Shown here: one piece after another, positions 35,795 to 43,613 of the stretch
Position numbering within the stretch: position 1 is the stretch's first letter
Layout of the letters: every line of letters begins with the position of its first letter
Assembly: GCF_009668025.1 (NCBI RefSeq)
Contig: NZ_WJXZ01000002.1
Coordinates: 1 to 64,000 of the forward strand
Source: Larkinella terrae
GTDB taxonomy: Bacteria > Bacteroidota > Bacteroidia > Cytophagales > Spirosomataceae
Direction: 5' to 3'
Length of the DNA stretch: 64,000 nt
Notes under the pieces: generated by a model
What the model was told of the DNA's origin: nothing
The model's database searches: none
Seen by the model: the letters and a program-made list of their open reading frames with translations, nothing else
Translations under genes and position numbers: made by a program

Positions 35795-35884
35795 AATATC
35801 GAATACTGAATATTGAAGAACGAATATCGAAGTTAACGTTCACTATTTTCGATATTCGTTATTCAATATTCAGTATTCGATATT
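35795..35884. repeat. 37-bp inverted repeat with heptad arms
   Basis: Left arm 35795-35831 and right arm 35848-35884 are complementary except for one pair, with a 16-nt loop. The left arm reads as five 7-bp words close to AATATCG (AATATCG, AATACTG, ...). It lies between the convergent thiL and mannose-1-phosphate guanylyltransferase genes, 8 bp from the stop of the latter. It has no T tail. Confidence 0.9.
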
Positions 35885-35891
35885 TATCGCT

Positions 35892-36965
35892 CTAAACAAA
35901 GTGCGTTCCGTGATGCTTGGCATCGGCGACGAACTCTTTTACTTTTTGTTCTTCATCCTTGGGGCAGATCATCAGCACACCGTCGAATTCGGCAACGATA
36001 AATCCTTCTAATCCGCTGATAACGACCAGCTTGCCTTTGGGGGTTTTGATGATGCTATTGTTCGTGTTGTAAAGAATGTGCGTCCCGTCCGTGACGTTTT
36101 CGTTCTGGTCTTTTTCGGACACTTCATACAACGATTTCCACGTTCCCAGATCCGACCAGCCGAAGTCGCTCAGCACGACGTACACGTTCTGGGCTTTTTC
36201 CATCACCCCGTTGTCGATGGAGATATTTTTGCAGAGCGAATAGGCTTTCCCGATAAACGCGTGTTCTTTTTCGGTGTAATACCATTCGTTACCCTCGGCA
36301 AAGATTTCCGCCGTTTCGGGCATATAGGTTTCAAACGCCTTCCGGATAGCCTGGACATTCCAGACGAAAATCCCGGCATTCCAGACAAATTCACCACTTT
36401 CCAGAAACTGCATGGCCAGTTCCAGATGCGGTTTTTCGGTAAACGTTTTTACTTTTTTGATGACGTCTCCGTTTCCATCCTGAATATACTGGATATAGCC
36501 GTAACCGGTATCCGGGCGGCTGGGCTGAATACCCAGCGTAACCAGAATATCCTGCTGGGCTGTCGCGGCCAGAGCCGTGCGGATGGTATCCCGGAATTCT
36601 TCTTCTTTCAGAATAATGTGATCGGCCGGAGCAACCACGATGTTGGCTTCCGGGTCCTGCTGGGCAATTTTATAGGCTGCGTACGCAATGCAGGGAGCGG
36701 TATTCCGGCGAACGGGTTCGCACAAAATCTGATCGTCGCTGAGATAAGGCAATTGTTCTTTGACCAGCGCCTGATATTCCGAACTGGTTACGATATAGAT
36801 ATGCTCTTTGGGGCAAATACCGTCGAAACGATCGGCCGTTTGTTGCAGCAGCGATTTCCCGGTTCCGAGAACATCGTGAAATTGCTTGGGATTGTTGGTT
36901 CGACTAAACGGCCAGAAGCGGGTTCCAACTCCACCCGCCATGATAACTACATAAGTATGATCCAT
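35892..36965 (-). CDS. manC: mannose-1-phosphate guanylyltransferase
   Basis: A 357-residue nucleotidyltransferase that makes GDP-mannose from mannose 1-phosphate and GTP. The N-terminus carries the signature VIMAGGVGTRFWPFSR and the uridylyl/guanylyl motif NNPKQFHDVLG; the VAPADHIILKEE motif, KTFTEKPHLELA and WNAGIFVWNV are those of ManC. There is no C-terminal isomerase domain, so this is the single-function form. It would feed mannose/fucose glycans. Confidence 0.93.
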   Translation of the reverse strand: MDHTYVVIMAGGVGTRFWPFSRTNNPKQFHDVLGTGKSLLQQTADRFDGICPKEHIYIVTSSEYQALVKEQLPYLSDDQILCEPVRRNTAPCIAYAAYKIAQQDPEANIVVAPADHIILKEEEFRDTIRTALAATAQQDILVTLGIQPSRPDTGYGYIQYIQDGNGDVIKKVKTFTEKPHLELAMQFLESGEFVWNAGIFVWNVQAIRKAFETYMPETAEIFAEGNEWYYTEKEHAFIGKAYSLCKNISIDNGVMEKAQNVYVVLSDFGWSDLGTWKSLYEVSEKDQNENVTDGTHILYNTNNSIIKTPKGKLVVISGLEGFIVAEFDGVLMICPKDEEQKVKEFVADAKHHGTHFV

Positions 36966-37195
36966 ACACCTGGTTTCTACTAGAGGATTAACCCTCTAAA
37001 TTGAGGAAGGGGATTCTAAACTACAAGGAAAGCACCAAAAAGTTAGTTAACACCGGCTTGTAAAATGGATTCCTGACAGTTTATCTACCAAAGTTACTAA
37101 TTCAGGACGGTACCCGGCGGCACAAAAGGTCACGGTTTTGTTAAATTATTGTTTTCTGGAAGGTAAATTTGCCTCCATCAATTACCGGTCTGATT

Positions 37196-37215
37196 ATTGT
37201 ACCCTTTTGTACAAT
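37196..37215. promoter_or_regulatory. 7-bp perfect dyad, candidate operator
   Basis: ATTGTAC-CCTTTT-GTACAAT is a perfect dyad about 75 bp upstream of the receptor promoter-like site. Symmetry and position suit a regulator of the TonB receptor, but the regulator is unknown. Confidence 0.4.
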
Positions 37216-37267
37216 CCCGAATTTTTCGACATTCCAATACATTGACAGGCAAGCAGTTGAAAAATAG

Positions 37268-37297
37268 TTTGTCGATTTAACGGATAAAGTATGTTTA
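37268..37297 (+). promoter_or_regulatory. candidate Bacteroidota promoter of the TonB receptor
   Basis: TTTG (37268) and TATGTTTA (37290) with an 18-bp spacer match the TTTG / TAnnTTTG pattern of Bacteroidota housekeeping promoters with one mismatch in the -7 box. It leaves a leader of about 60 nt before the ATG at 37365. Confidence 0.45.
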
Positions 37298-37364
37298 TTT
37301 TTAGTAAGTATTGTATTTTCCCATAAAAAATAAGCCTCTGGTTGACCGTTAACTCTCCTCAATT

Positions 37365-40300
37365 ATGAATAAGCTATATACGCAGATTATTGGTTCTGTT
37401 ATATTGTTTCTTTTGGTGACATTAGAATGTTTTGCACAAACAAAAATTAGCGGTAACATCACCGAAAGTGGTACTAAAAAGCCCCTGGTTGGAGTTAGTG
37501 TCACGGTGAAAGGCACCGTTGCCGGAACAATTACCGATACCAAAGGCGATTTTGCCTTAACGACCGCCACGCCCGTTCCGCTGACGCTGGTGGTTTCGTC
37601 GGTCGGTTTTCAAACCCGGGAAATCGCGGTCCAAAGCCAGTCGGCCCTGGCCATTGAGCTGGCGGAACAGGTCATGCTGGGGCAGGAAGTGGTGGTCTCG
37701 GCATCGCGCGTGGAAGAAAGCGTGATGAAATCACCGGTTTCGGTCGAAAAAATGGACACACGAGCCATCCAGTCGTCGCCAGCCGCTACTTTTTACGACG
37801 CCCTGCTTAACCTGAAAGGCGTTGATATGAGCACCCAGAGTCTGATGTTTCGGTCGGTGAACGTGCGCGGTTTCAGTGCCAACGGCAATACGCGGGTGGT
37901 GCAGTTGATTGACGGGATGGACAATCAGGCGCCGGGGCTTAACTTTTCGGTGGGTAACATTGCCGGTATTTCAGAACTAGACGTCGAAAGTGTTGAATTA
38001 CTGCCGGGTGCTGCTTCGGCTTTATACGGTCCGAATGCGATCAACGGATTGCTGCTGATGACGAGCAAGAATCCGTTTCAGTACCAGGGGCTGAGTGCTT
38101 ACGCCAAAACCGGTATCATGTCGGCCAGCAACCGGAGTACGGCCACGACGCCGTTCTACGACGCGGGCATCCGCTACGCCAAAGCGTTCGGTAACCGGCT
38201 GGCTTTCAAGGTCAGTGCATCTTACATCAGCGCTGACGACTGGCAGGCGACCGACACCCGCGATCAGAGCTTTGCCAATGGTTTTACGCTCGGAACCGGC
38301 AACCGCCAGAATAACCCGGGTTACGACGGACTCAACGTTTATGGCGACGCCAGCGCCAATCTGAATGCGTTTCAAAGTACGGTAGCGCAGCTTCTGCCGC
38401 TGCCTCCGGCTCAGATCGCCCTGATTTCGCCGGATCTGGCCCGGATCATTGGGGGCGTCAATCAGCTTTCGGCAGCGACAAAAATTCCGGCTACCCAGAT
38501 CATCAACGATGTTTTGTTACCCAACGCAACGGTTTCCCGGACGGGTTATACGGAAAACCAACTGGTTAATTACAAGGTCAGTAGCCTGAAACTGAACGGT
38601 GCATTGCATTACCGCATCAACGACAACCTGGAGGCTATTCTGCAGGCCAACTGGGGAACGGGAACGACGGGGTACACGGGTCAGGACCGGTACTACATCA
38701 AGGGCTTCAGCATTGGCCAGTACAAAGCCGAACTGCGCGGGTCCAACTTTTTTGTAAGAGCCTACACTACCCAGGAACGTTCCGGCGATTCGTTTGCCAT
38801 CGGCCTTTTAGGGCAGGGTATCAACGAAGCCTGGAAACCGAGTCTGGATGCGAACAATCTGGTGGGTTCGTGGTTTCCGCAATACGCTTTTACGTACGCC
38901 GGGGGTGCTTTGCAAACGTTCAGCACGGCCCTGCAGCAGGCGCTGGCAACGAATCCGGCAACTGCCTACCAAACGGCGCTCAATGCCGTCAATGCCGTAT
39001 CCGGCTCCTTACATACTGCGGCCCGTACAACTGCCGATCAGGGGCGGTTTTTGCCGGGAACCCCGCAGTTTGAACAAGCGATGGCTACGGTTTCCGGCCG
39101 CCCATTGCCTGGAACACTGCCGAATCTGGGTGCCAAATTTCTGGACAAAACGAATCTCTACCACGGCGAGTTTATGTACAATTTCAGCAAGCTGATCGAT
39201 CCGAAAACCGTTGAGCTGCTCGTGGGCGGAAATTACCGGCAATACGCCCTAAATTCTGGAGGAACCATTTTTGCGCTGGATGAAACGAATAAGGAATACA
39301 AAATCAATGAATACGGTGGATACGCCCAGGCATCAAAAACAGTCGCCGACGTTCTGAAGCTGACCGGTTCGGTTCGGTACGATAAAAACATGAACTTCAA
39401 AGCGCAGTTCAGCCCGCGTTTGTCGGCGGTTTTGACCTTGGCGAAGGTTCACAATTTCCGGGCGTCGTTTCAGCGCGGTTTCCGGATTCCGACCACGCAG
39501 GCGCAATACATTGACCTGAATACGCCTACTGCGCATTTGATTGGGGGTTTGCCGGAATTCCGGCAGCGATACAACTTTGCGTTCAATCCGGTTTATACGC
39601 TGGAATCGGTACGGGCTTTTGGCGCGGCTTTACAGGGTGGTGCGGCTTTGCCGGTGGCGGCCCAATCGCTGCAGCAATACCAGCCCAAAGAATGGAGTCC
39701 GGAGCGGGTGGAGACATACGAAATTGGTTACAAGGGACTTATCTCAAACAAGTTGTTTATCGATGCCTATTATTACTACAACCGGTTTCTGAATTTTGAA
39801 GGAGCCGAGGTGGTTGTTCAGGGGGCTCAACCCGCCACAGTTGCGAATCCGGTGTCGTTGCAACAGCTCCTCAGCGGAACGACCCGGACGATCTACAGCT
39901 TTTACGTCAATGCGCCCGTTCAGGTCAAAAACCACGGCTGGGCCGTGAGTGCCGATTACCTGCTACCGGGTCATTTTACAATTGGCGGCAACGTGTCATT
40001 CAACGACCTGGCCAACAGTGGCTCGTTGCCAAGCGGTTTTGTTACGTTCTTCAATACGCCCAAATACCGCTACAACCTGTCGTTTGGCAACCGGAATATT
40101 CGCAACAGCGGTTTTGGCTTCAATATACTTTTCCGGCATCAGGATGGTTTTCTGTGGGAGTCGAGTTTTGCAAACACGGAAGCGACCCTGCGCCAGCAAA
40201 CCAGAATACCGGCGTTTGGCTCGCTCGATGCGCAGGTGAGCAAACGCATTCCAGGCATTAAATCCGTTCTGAAAGTGGGCGGTACAAATGTGCTGGGTAA

Positions 40301-40385
40301 ATTGTATACCCAGGCCTGGGGCAATCCGAGTGTGGGAGGGATGTACTACGTCTCGCTGACGTTCGATGAATTGATGAATCGCTAG
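37365..40385 (+). CDS. TonB-dependent outer-membrane receptor with CarboxypepD_reg-like N-terminus
   Basis: A 1006-residue outer-membrane transporter. Residues 1-25 are a signal peptide (ending CFAQ). Residues 26-105 are the CarboxypepD_reg-like domain (VSVTVKGTVAGTITDTKGDFAL). The plug follows (VVVSASRVEESVMKSPVSVE; VRGFS; ALYGPNAINGLLLM), then a long barrel ending in an aromatic beta strand. There is no SusD partner next to it, so it is not a starch-utilisation-type pair; the cargo is unknown. It may depend on ExbB/ExbD energy (62719-63896). Confidence 0.92.
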   Translation: MNKLYTQIIGSVILFLLVTLECFAQTKISGNITESGTKKPLVGVSVTVKGTVAGTITDTKGDFALTTATPVPLTLVVSSVGFQTREIAVQSQSALAIELAEQVMLGQEVVVSASRVEESVMKSPVSVEKMDTRAIQSSPAATFYDALLNLKGVDMSTQSLMFRSVNVRGFSANGNTRVVQLIDGMDNQAPGLNFSVGNIAGISELDVESVELLPGAASALYGPNAINGLLLMTSKNPFQYQGLSAYAKTGIMSASNRSTATTPFYDAGIRYAKAFGNRLAFKVSASYISADDWQATDTRDQSFANGFTLGTGNRQNNPGYDGLNVYGDASANLNAFQSTVAQLLPLPPAQIALISPDLARIIGGVNQLSAATKIPATQIINDVLLPNATVSRTGYTENQLVNYKVSSLKLNGALHYRINDNLEAILQANWGTGTTGYTGQDRYYIKGFSIGQYKAELRGSNFFVRAYTTQERSGDSFAIGLLGQGINEAWKPSLDANNLVGSWFPQYAFTYAGGALQTFSTALQQALATNPATAYQTALNAVNAVSGSLHTAARTTADQGRFLPGTPQFEQAMATVSGRPLPGTLPNLGAKFLDKTNLYHGEFMYNFSKLIDPKTVELLVGGNYRQYALNSGGTIFALDETNKEYKINEYGGYAQASKTVADVLKLTGSVRYDKNMNFKAQFSPRLSAVLTLAKVHNFRASFQRGFRIPTTQAQYIDLNTPTAHLIGGLPEFRQRYNFAFNPVYTLESVRAFGAALQGGAALPVAAQSLQQYQPKEWSPERVETYEIGYKGLISNKLFIDAYYYYNRFLNFEGAEVVVQGAQPATVANPVSLQQLLSGTTRTIYSFYVNAPVQVKNHGWAVSADYLLPGHFTIGGNVSFNDLANSGSLPSGFVTFFNTPKYRYNLSFGNRNIRNSGFGFNILFRHQDGFLWESSFANTEATLRQQTRIPAFGSLDAQVSKRIPGIKSVLKVGGTNVLGKLYTQAWGNPSVGGMYYVSLTFDELMNR

Positions 40386-40407
40386 GCGGTTTTTGAAAAA
40401 CCGCCTA
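40383..40407. terminator. bidirectional terminator containing the receptor stop codon
   Basis: TAGGCGGTTTTT and its complement form a perfect 12-bp stem with a 1-nt loop; the receptor stop TAG is the first triplet of the stem. The gene on the other strand (MerR-type) ends 33 bp further on. Confidence 0.8.
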
Positions 40408-40439
40408 TATGAGCCACACGACACAAAGTTGTGAGCTTT

Positions 40440-41318
40440 TTAGCTGTCTGCAATCCGGATCAGGTCCAGGACACTGTTGATAATCACGGCATTGTCGGGA
40501 GTTCGGATGTCTTGCCCGACGACCTGATAGCCCGTGAACAGCAGTTGGGCTTCCGGAAAACGGCTGGCTAACCGATCCACATAAAGCTGCACTTCGTGAT
40601 TACTCGGCGACGAGGTGATGACGGCAAAAAGATAATCCGGTTTGTGTAGGTCATAAACAAATTCCAGTTCACTCATTGGCAGGCTCTGTCCCAGGTAAAT
40701 AACCTTGTTTTGCCGCGCCCGAATGACGTAGTTGGCGAACAGTAAACCAATTTCATGCAACTCGCCTTCCGGTAGAAACAGCAGGTATTTTTTTCCCGTT
40801 GGACGTTGTTTGTTCATTTGGCCATCGATGGCGACAATGATTTTCTGACGAATCAGATTCGACATAAAATGTTCCTGCGCCGGGCCGATGGAGCCCGTTA
40901 CCCAAAGTGTACCGATCCGGCTGAGAAAAGGATAGATGATGTAAATCATCGTGTTTTCAAAGCCAAACTGGAGGATATTGGTGTTAATGATTTTTTCAAA
41001 GCGCTCTTCGTCCAGATCGATCATCGAAATGGTCAGGGCGTGAATCTGATCGGGATAATTCAGTTTGCGGTCGGAAATGGTGATCACTTCATGCGCCATT
41101 TCGCCCGTTGACATTTTAGAAATCTCGGAAATTTTGAAGCCGTGATCTTTCAGCAGGGAAATATTGAGCACCAGTTTCAGATCAACATCATCATACGTTC
41201 GGATATTGGTGTCGGTTCGTTTGGGCGAGATAATGTTATAGCGCTGTTCCCAGATCCGAAGCGTGTGGGCTTTAATTCCTGAAAGTTGCTCAAGGTCTTT
41301 GATTGAATAGTTACTCAT
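40440..41318 (-). CDS. MerR-type regulator with B12-binding light-sensing domain (CarH-like)
   Basis: A 292-residue DNA-binding regulator. Residues 4-70 are a MerR helix-turn-helix (IKDLEQLSGIKAHTLRIWEQR). Residues 95-290 are a helical and B12-binding module as in CarH: the capping motif W139-x9-E149-H150 (TLWVTGSIGPAQEHF) and the likely lower-axial His188 (EGELHEIG) are all present. By analogy it is a dark repressor released by light through adenosylcobalamin, controlling carotenoid genes. This fits the cruF gene just upstream. B12 dependence is inferred from motifs. Confidence 0.85.
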   Translation of the reverse strand: MSNYSIKDLEQLSGIKAHTLRIWEQRYNIISPKRTDTNIRTYDDVDLKLVLNISLLKDHGFKISEISKMSTGEMAHEVITISDRKLNYPDQIHALTISMIDLDEERFEKIINTNILQFGFENTMIYIIYPFLSRIGTLWVTGSIGPAQEHFMSNLIRQKIIVAIDGQMNKQRPTGKKYLLFLPEGELHEIGLLFANYVIRARQNKVIYLGQSLPMSELEFVYDLHKPDYLFAVITSSPSNHEVQLYVDRLASRFPEAQLLFTGYQVVGQDIRTPDNAVIINSVLDLIRIADS

Positions 41319-41394
41319 GGGAATTGTATAAGTGATAGTTATCCCAAGCCCCGCGTACTAAAAAACAGACTACCGGCAAACGTTTTATATACCC

Positions 41395-41444
41395 AAGATC
41401 GATCAAACTGAGGTACAAGATACCTAAAGATCAGTAATTAAGAT
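41395..41444. promoter_or_regulatory. candidate CarH-type operator region
   Basis: In the gap between cruF and the regulator gene, the word AAGAT occurs at 41395, 41417, 41427 and 41440, spacings of 22, 10 and 13 bp. There is also a 5-bp dyad, AGGTA-CAAGA-TACCT (41411-41425). Known CarH operators are tandem direct repeats of about 11 bp, so this could be a binding region, but the match is weak. Confidence 0.3.
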
Positions 41445-41531
41445 TGCACCCATGCCTAATTTAGAATTGTACTGATTCGACTACCAAAAGGACGGGTTTT
41501 AGCCGCTTATAACTATATTTCGTTTAAATTG

Positions 41532-42179
41532 TTATCGCTGCACCAGGAAAATTATCAAATTGGTCAGGAGAAAAAATAAAAACTGGAGAATAAATAACGG
41601 TTTGGCCAGGCGGTTTTGCTTACGAAACGGCAAACCGTACCAGATCGCCAGCAGAACCAGCGAGACAATCCACCAGCCCAGGTAATTCCGGATCGGGACC
41701 GGCGCTCCGAACCAGCTCCAGAAATCCAGCCGGATGGCGGCCGGTTCGATCAGTAAGTCCAGCATCACCATCAGCGACGCGGCCAGTATCGTTTTTAAAT
41801 AAACCGGTACCCGGAAGGTATCGAAAATGACACCGCAGCAATACGTTAGCATCAGCCAGTTGCAGCCGATAACAACCGGAACATCCCAGAGTTTCCACCC
41901 CAGCGTTTCGCCGTAGGCATAGTTGCCGAACACAAAACCGGTGTGAACACCCAGTACTTCAATCAGGAAACCGAGCACGACGGCCAGGATACTGTAAAAC
42001 AGAAAGGACGGTTTCCAGTCGGGATGAAACAGCAGCAGCAGCAAAAGGGAACCCAACAGGTTGTACGGCACCAGGCTCCGGAAGAGCGGAGCTAACGACG
42101 GTAGCTGCAAGCCAATAACTCCGGCGATGTAGGCCAGAATCAGAATCGTCAGCACGGGGCGGTAAAATCGATCGGGCAT
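41532..42179 (-). CDS. CruF-like carotenoid biosynthesis protein
   Basis: A 215-residue integral membrane protein with about seven helices of the carotenoid biosynthesis (CruF, DUF422) family. Conserved features include PSLAPLFRSLVPYNLL, EVLGVHTGFVFGNYAYGETLG, PVVIGCNWLMLTYCC and LIEPAAIRLDFWSW. CruF proteins hydrate the psi ends of carotenoids. The frame is open upstream through the tRNA gene, but the ATG at 42179 follows non-coding sequence and begins the conserved part. The CarH-like regulator just downstream supports light control. Confidence 0.86.
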   Translation of the reverse strand: MPDRFYRPVLTILILAYIAGVIGLQLPSLAPLFRSLVPYNLLGSLLLLLLFHPDWKPSFLFYSILAVVLGFLIEVLGVHTGFVFGNYAYGETLGWKLWDVPVVIGCNWLMLTYCCGVIFDTFRVPVYLKTILAASLMVMLDLLIEPAAIRLDFWSWFGAPVPIRNYLGWWIVSLVLLAIWYGLPFRKQNRLAKPLFILQFLFFLLTNLIIFLVQR

Positions 42180-42225
42180 GACGAAAAGCCAGGTGAAAAA
42201 GCTGAAATGCGTACAGTAAAGACGT

Positions 42226-42253
42226 AAAAAAGGCCCTGTCAAAAAACAGGGCC
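42226..42253 (-). terminator. intrinsic terminator after tRNA-His
   Basis: GGCCCTG (42232) and CAGGGCC (42247) form a hairpin, followed on the minus strand by a T run (42226-42231). It lies about 10 bp past the tRNA 3' end and separates it from cruF. Confidence 0.85.
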
Positions 42254-42261
42254 GTTGGGAG

Positions 42262-42336
42262 GGAGAAAGACGGGTCTCGAACCCGCGACCTCCAGAACCA
42301 CAATCTGGCGCTCTAACCAACTGAGCTACATCCTCC
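42262..42336 (-). tRNA. tRNA-His (GTG)
   Basis: The minus strand folds as a cloverleaf: D arm with AGCTCAGTTGGTTAGAGC, anticodon arm CCAGA-TTGTGGT-TCTGG giving anticodon GTG, and T arm with GGTTCGAGACC. An extra 5' G (position -1) faces C73, which is the identity feature of tRNA-His. One acceptor-stem pair (6-67) is a T-T mismatch by my count. CCA is not encoded. A TATCTTTG promoter box lies just upstream. Confidence 0.95.
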
Positions 42337-42348
42337 GTATATGGACTG

Positions 42349-42356
42349 CAAAGATA
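42349..42356 (-). promoter_or_regulatory. -7 box of the tRNA-His promoter
   Basis: On the minus strand TATCTTTG, a perfect TAnnTTTG box, lies 13 bp upstream of the tRNA 5' end. The palindromic element that starts at 42359 directly abuts it and takes up the -33 region. Confidence 0.6.
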
Positions 42357-42358
42357 AG

Positions 42359-42436
42359 AAATGAACAATGAATAATGAACAATGAATCTGATTTTTTACG
42401 TCAGAATATTCATTGGTCATTATTCATTGTTCATTT
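42359..42436. repeat. 29-bp inverted repeat with AATGAAC/T heptads
   Basis: Left arm 42359-42387 and right arm 42408-42436 are complementary except for one pair, with a 20-nt loop that also pairs weakly (CTGA/TCAG). The left arm is four heptads of AATGAA(C/T) in tandem, giving a 14-bp repeat too. It fills the gap between the tRNA-His promoter and the superoxide dismutase stop codon. Confidence 0.9.
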
Positions 42437-42443
42437 ATTGTTT

Positions 42444-43052
42444 TTAAACCGCCTGAGAATACCGGCTATCGGCTCCGGCCCAATCTACCAGATTCCACCA
42501 GGCTGCGATGTAATCCGGGCGTTTGTTCTGGTACTTAAGGTAATAAGCATGTTCCCAAACGTCCAGCCCGAGGATCGGTGTACCCTTCACTTCGGCGATG
42601 TCCATCAATGGATTATCCTGGTTGGGAGTTGAAGTGATGGCGAGTTGACCATCCGAACTTACGACCAGCCAGGCCCAGCCGGAACCGAAACGGGTTGTGG
42701 CAGCTTTGGCAAATTCTTCTTTAAAAGTCGCGAATGAACCAAATTTCTGATTGATGGCTTCCGCCAGTTTACCGGTTGGCTCACCACCGCCGTTGGGCGA
42801 CAGGATGCCCCAGAAAAAGGTATGATTCCAATGGCCTCCGCCATTATTCCGAACTGCCACCGGATATTTGCTGATATCAGCCACTAATTCTTCGATCGAT
42901 TTACCTTCCAAATCGGTGCCTTTCACCGCGTTGTTGAGGTTGGTCACGTAGGCAGCATGGTGCTTGTCGTGGTGAATTTCCATCGTCTGCTGATCGATGT
43001 GGGGTTCCAGCGCATTGCTCGGATAAGGCAGGGGAGCTAATTCAAAAGCCAT
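42444..43052 (-). CDS. sodA: manganese superoxide dismutase
   Basis: A 202-residue Fe/Mn superoxide dismutase that removes superoxide in the cytoplasm. Metal ligands by position are His27, His77, Asp164 and His168 ([12 protein letters not shown]). The Gly-rich [11 protein letters not shown] motif and the later Gln145 (NQDNPLM) are the Mn-type arrangement; Fe-type enzymes carry the Gln in the first helix motif instead. It stands alone, close to the carotenoid gene; both protect against photo-oxidative stress. Confidence 0.92.
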   Translation of the reverse strand: MAFELAPLPYPSNALEPHIDQQTMEIHHDKHHAAYVTNLNNAVKGTDLEGKSIEELVADISKYPVAVRNNGGGHWNHTFFWGILSPNGGGEPTGKLAEAINQKFGSFATFKEEFAKAATTRFGSGWAWLVVSSDGQLAITSTPNQDNPLMDIAEVKGTPILGLDVWEHAYYLKYQNKRPDYIAAWWNLVDWAGADSRYSQAV

Positions 43053-43065
43053 ATTATGGATCTGT

Positions 43066-43095
43066 TAAAGTTAGACATACGTTTAAGTTGTCAAA
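43066..43095 (-). promoter_or_regulatory. candidate promoter of superoxide dismutase
   Basis: On the minus strand TTTG and TAACTTTA are separated by 18 bp, matching the Bacteroidota pattern with one mismatch. The -7 box is only about 14 bp from the ATG at 43052, so the leader would be very short. Confidence 0.35.
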
Positions 43096-43118
43096 CGCGA
43101 TAACAGCGACTTTTTAAT

Positions 43119-43556
43119 TTATGTTCGTAAGCTCCGAAAAAAAATACTCAGTAAATGCAGACTTTCGTCGGCTAAAACGCCTGTTGTCAGGCGCGTTTTG
43201 GGGTGAAGAATAGACGGTTTTACAGATGAAAAACCCCTTTTCGGATCGGGCGCGCCGATAACGATGTGCCCGATCTGCGCCCAGAACAAGGCTCCGGCAC
43301 ACATCACGCAGGGTTCCAGCGTGACGTACAAGGTGCAGTCGGTCAGGTATTTGGAGCCCAGGAATTGGGCCGCAGCCGTCACCGCCAGCAGTTCGGCGTG
43401 GGCAGTCACGTCGGTCAGCCGCTCCGTCTGGTTATAGCCTTTGGCAATGATGCGGTTTCGGCAGACGACAACCGCGCCAACCGGAATTTCGCCTTCGTCA
43501 AAAGCGTTCCTGGCCTGGTCAAGCGCCATTCCCATGAAGTAATCGTCATCGAACAT
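43119..43556 (-). CDS. tadA: tRNA adenosine deaminase-like nucleoside deaminase
   Basis: A 145-residue zinc deaminase of the CDA/TadA family. The zinc site is H53-A-E55 (TAHAELLA) plus P-C83-x2-C86 (EPCVMCAGAL). Length and sequence suit TadA, which converts A34 to inosine in tRNA-Arg(ACG); a guanine deaminase-type role cannot be excluded. The start at 43556 is chosen because the upstream extension does not resemble the family. Confidence 0.85.
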   Translation of the reverse strand: MFDDDYFMGMALDQARNAFDEGEIPVGAVVVCRNRIIAKGYNQTERLTDVTAHAELLAVTAAAQFLGSKYLTDCTLYVTLEPCVMCAGALFWAQIGHIVIGAPDPKRGFSSVKPSILHPKTRLTTGVLADESLHLLSIFFRSLRT

Positions 43557-43613
43557 TCGGCGGATGGGGTTTTGGTACGACAAAACCGGTTCGTGGAGTT
43601 GTCGTACCAAAAA

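Larger units (their letters stand above)
36966..37364. other. 400-bp divergent intergenic region
   Basis: No gene is seen between the divergent manC and TonB receptor genes. On the minus strand a TAACTTTG box (37090-37097) could be the manC -7 element. A 7-bp dyad and a promoter-like site for the receptor are listed separately. Confidence 0.5.

Noticed and set aside
42180-42368. An N-terminal extension of the CruF-like protein through the tRNA gene
   Set aside because: Those codons are the tRNA-His sequence and its terminator; the protein's conserved part begins at 42179.
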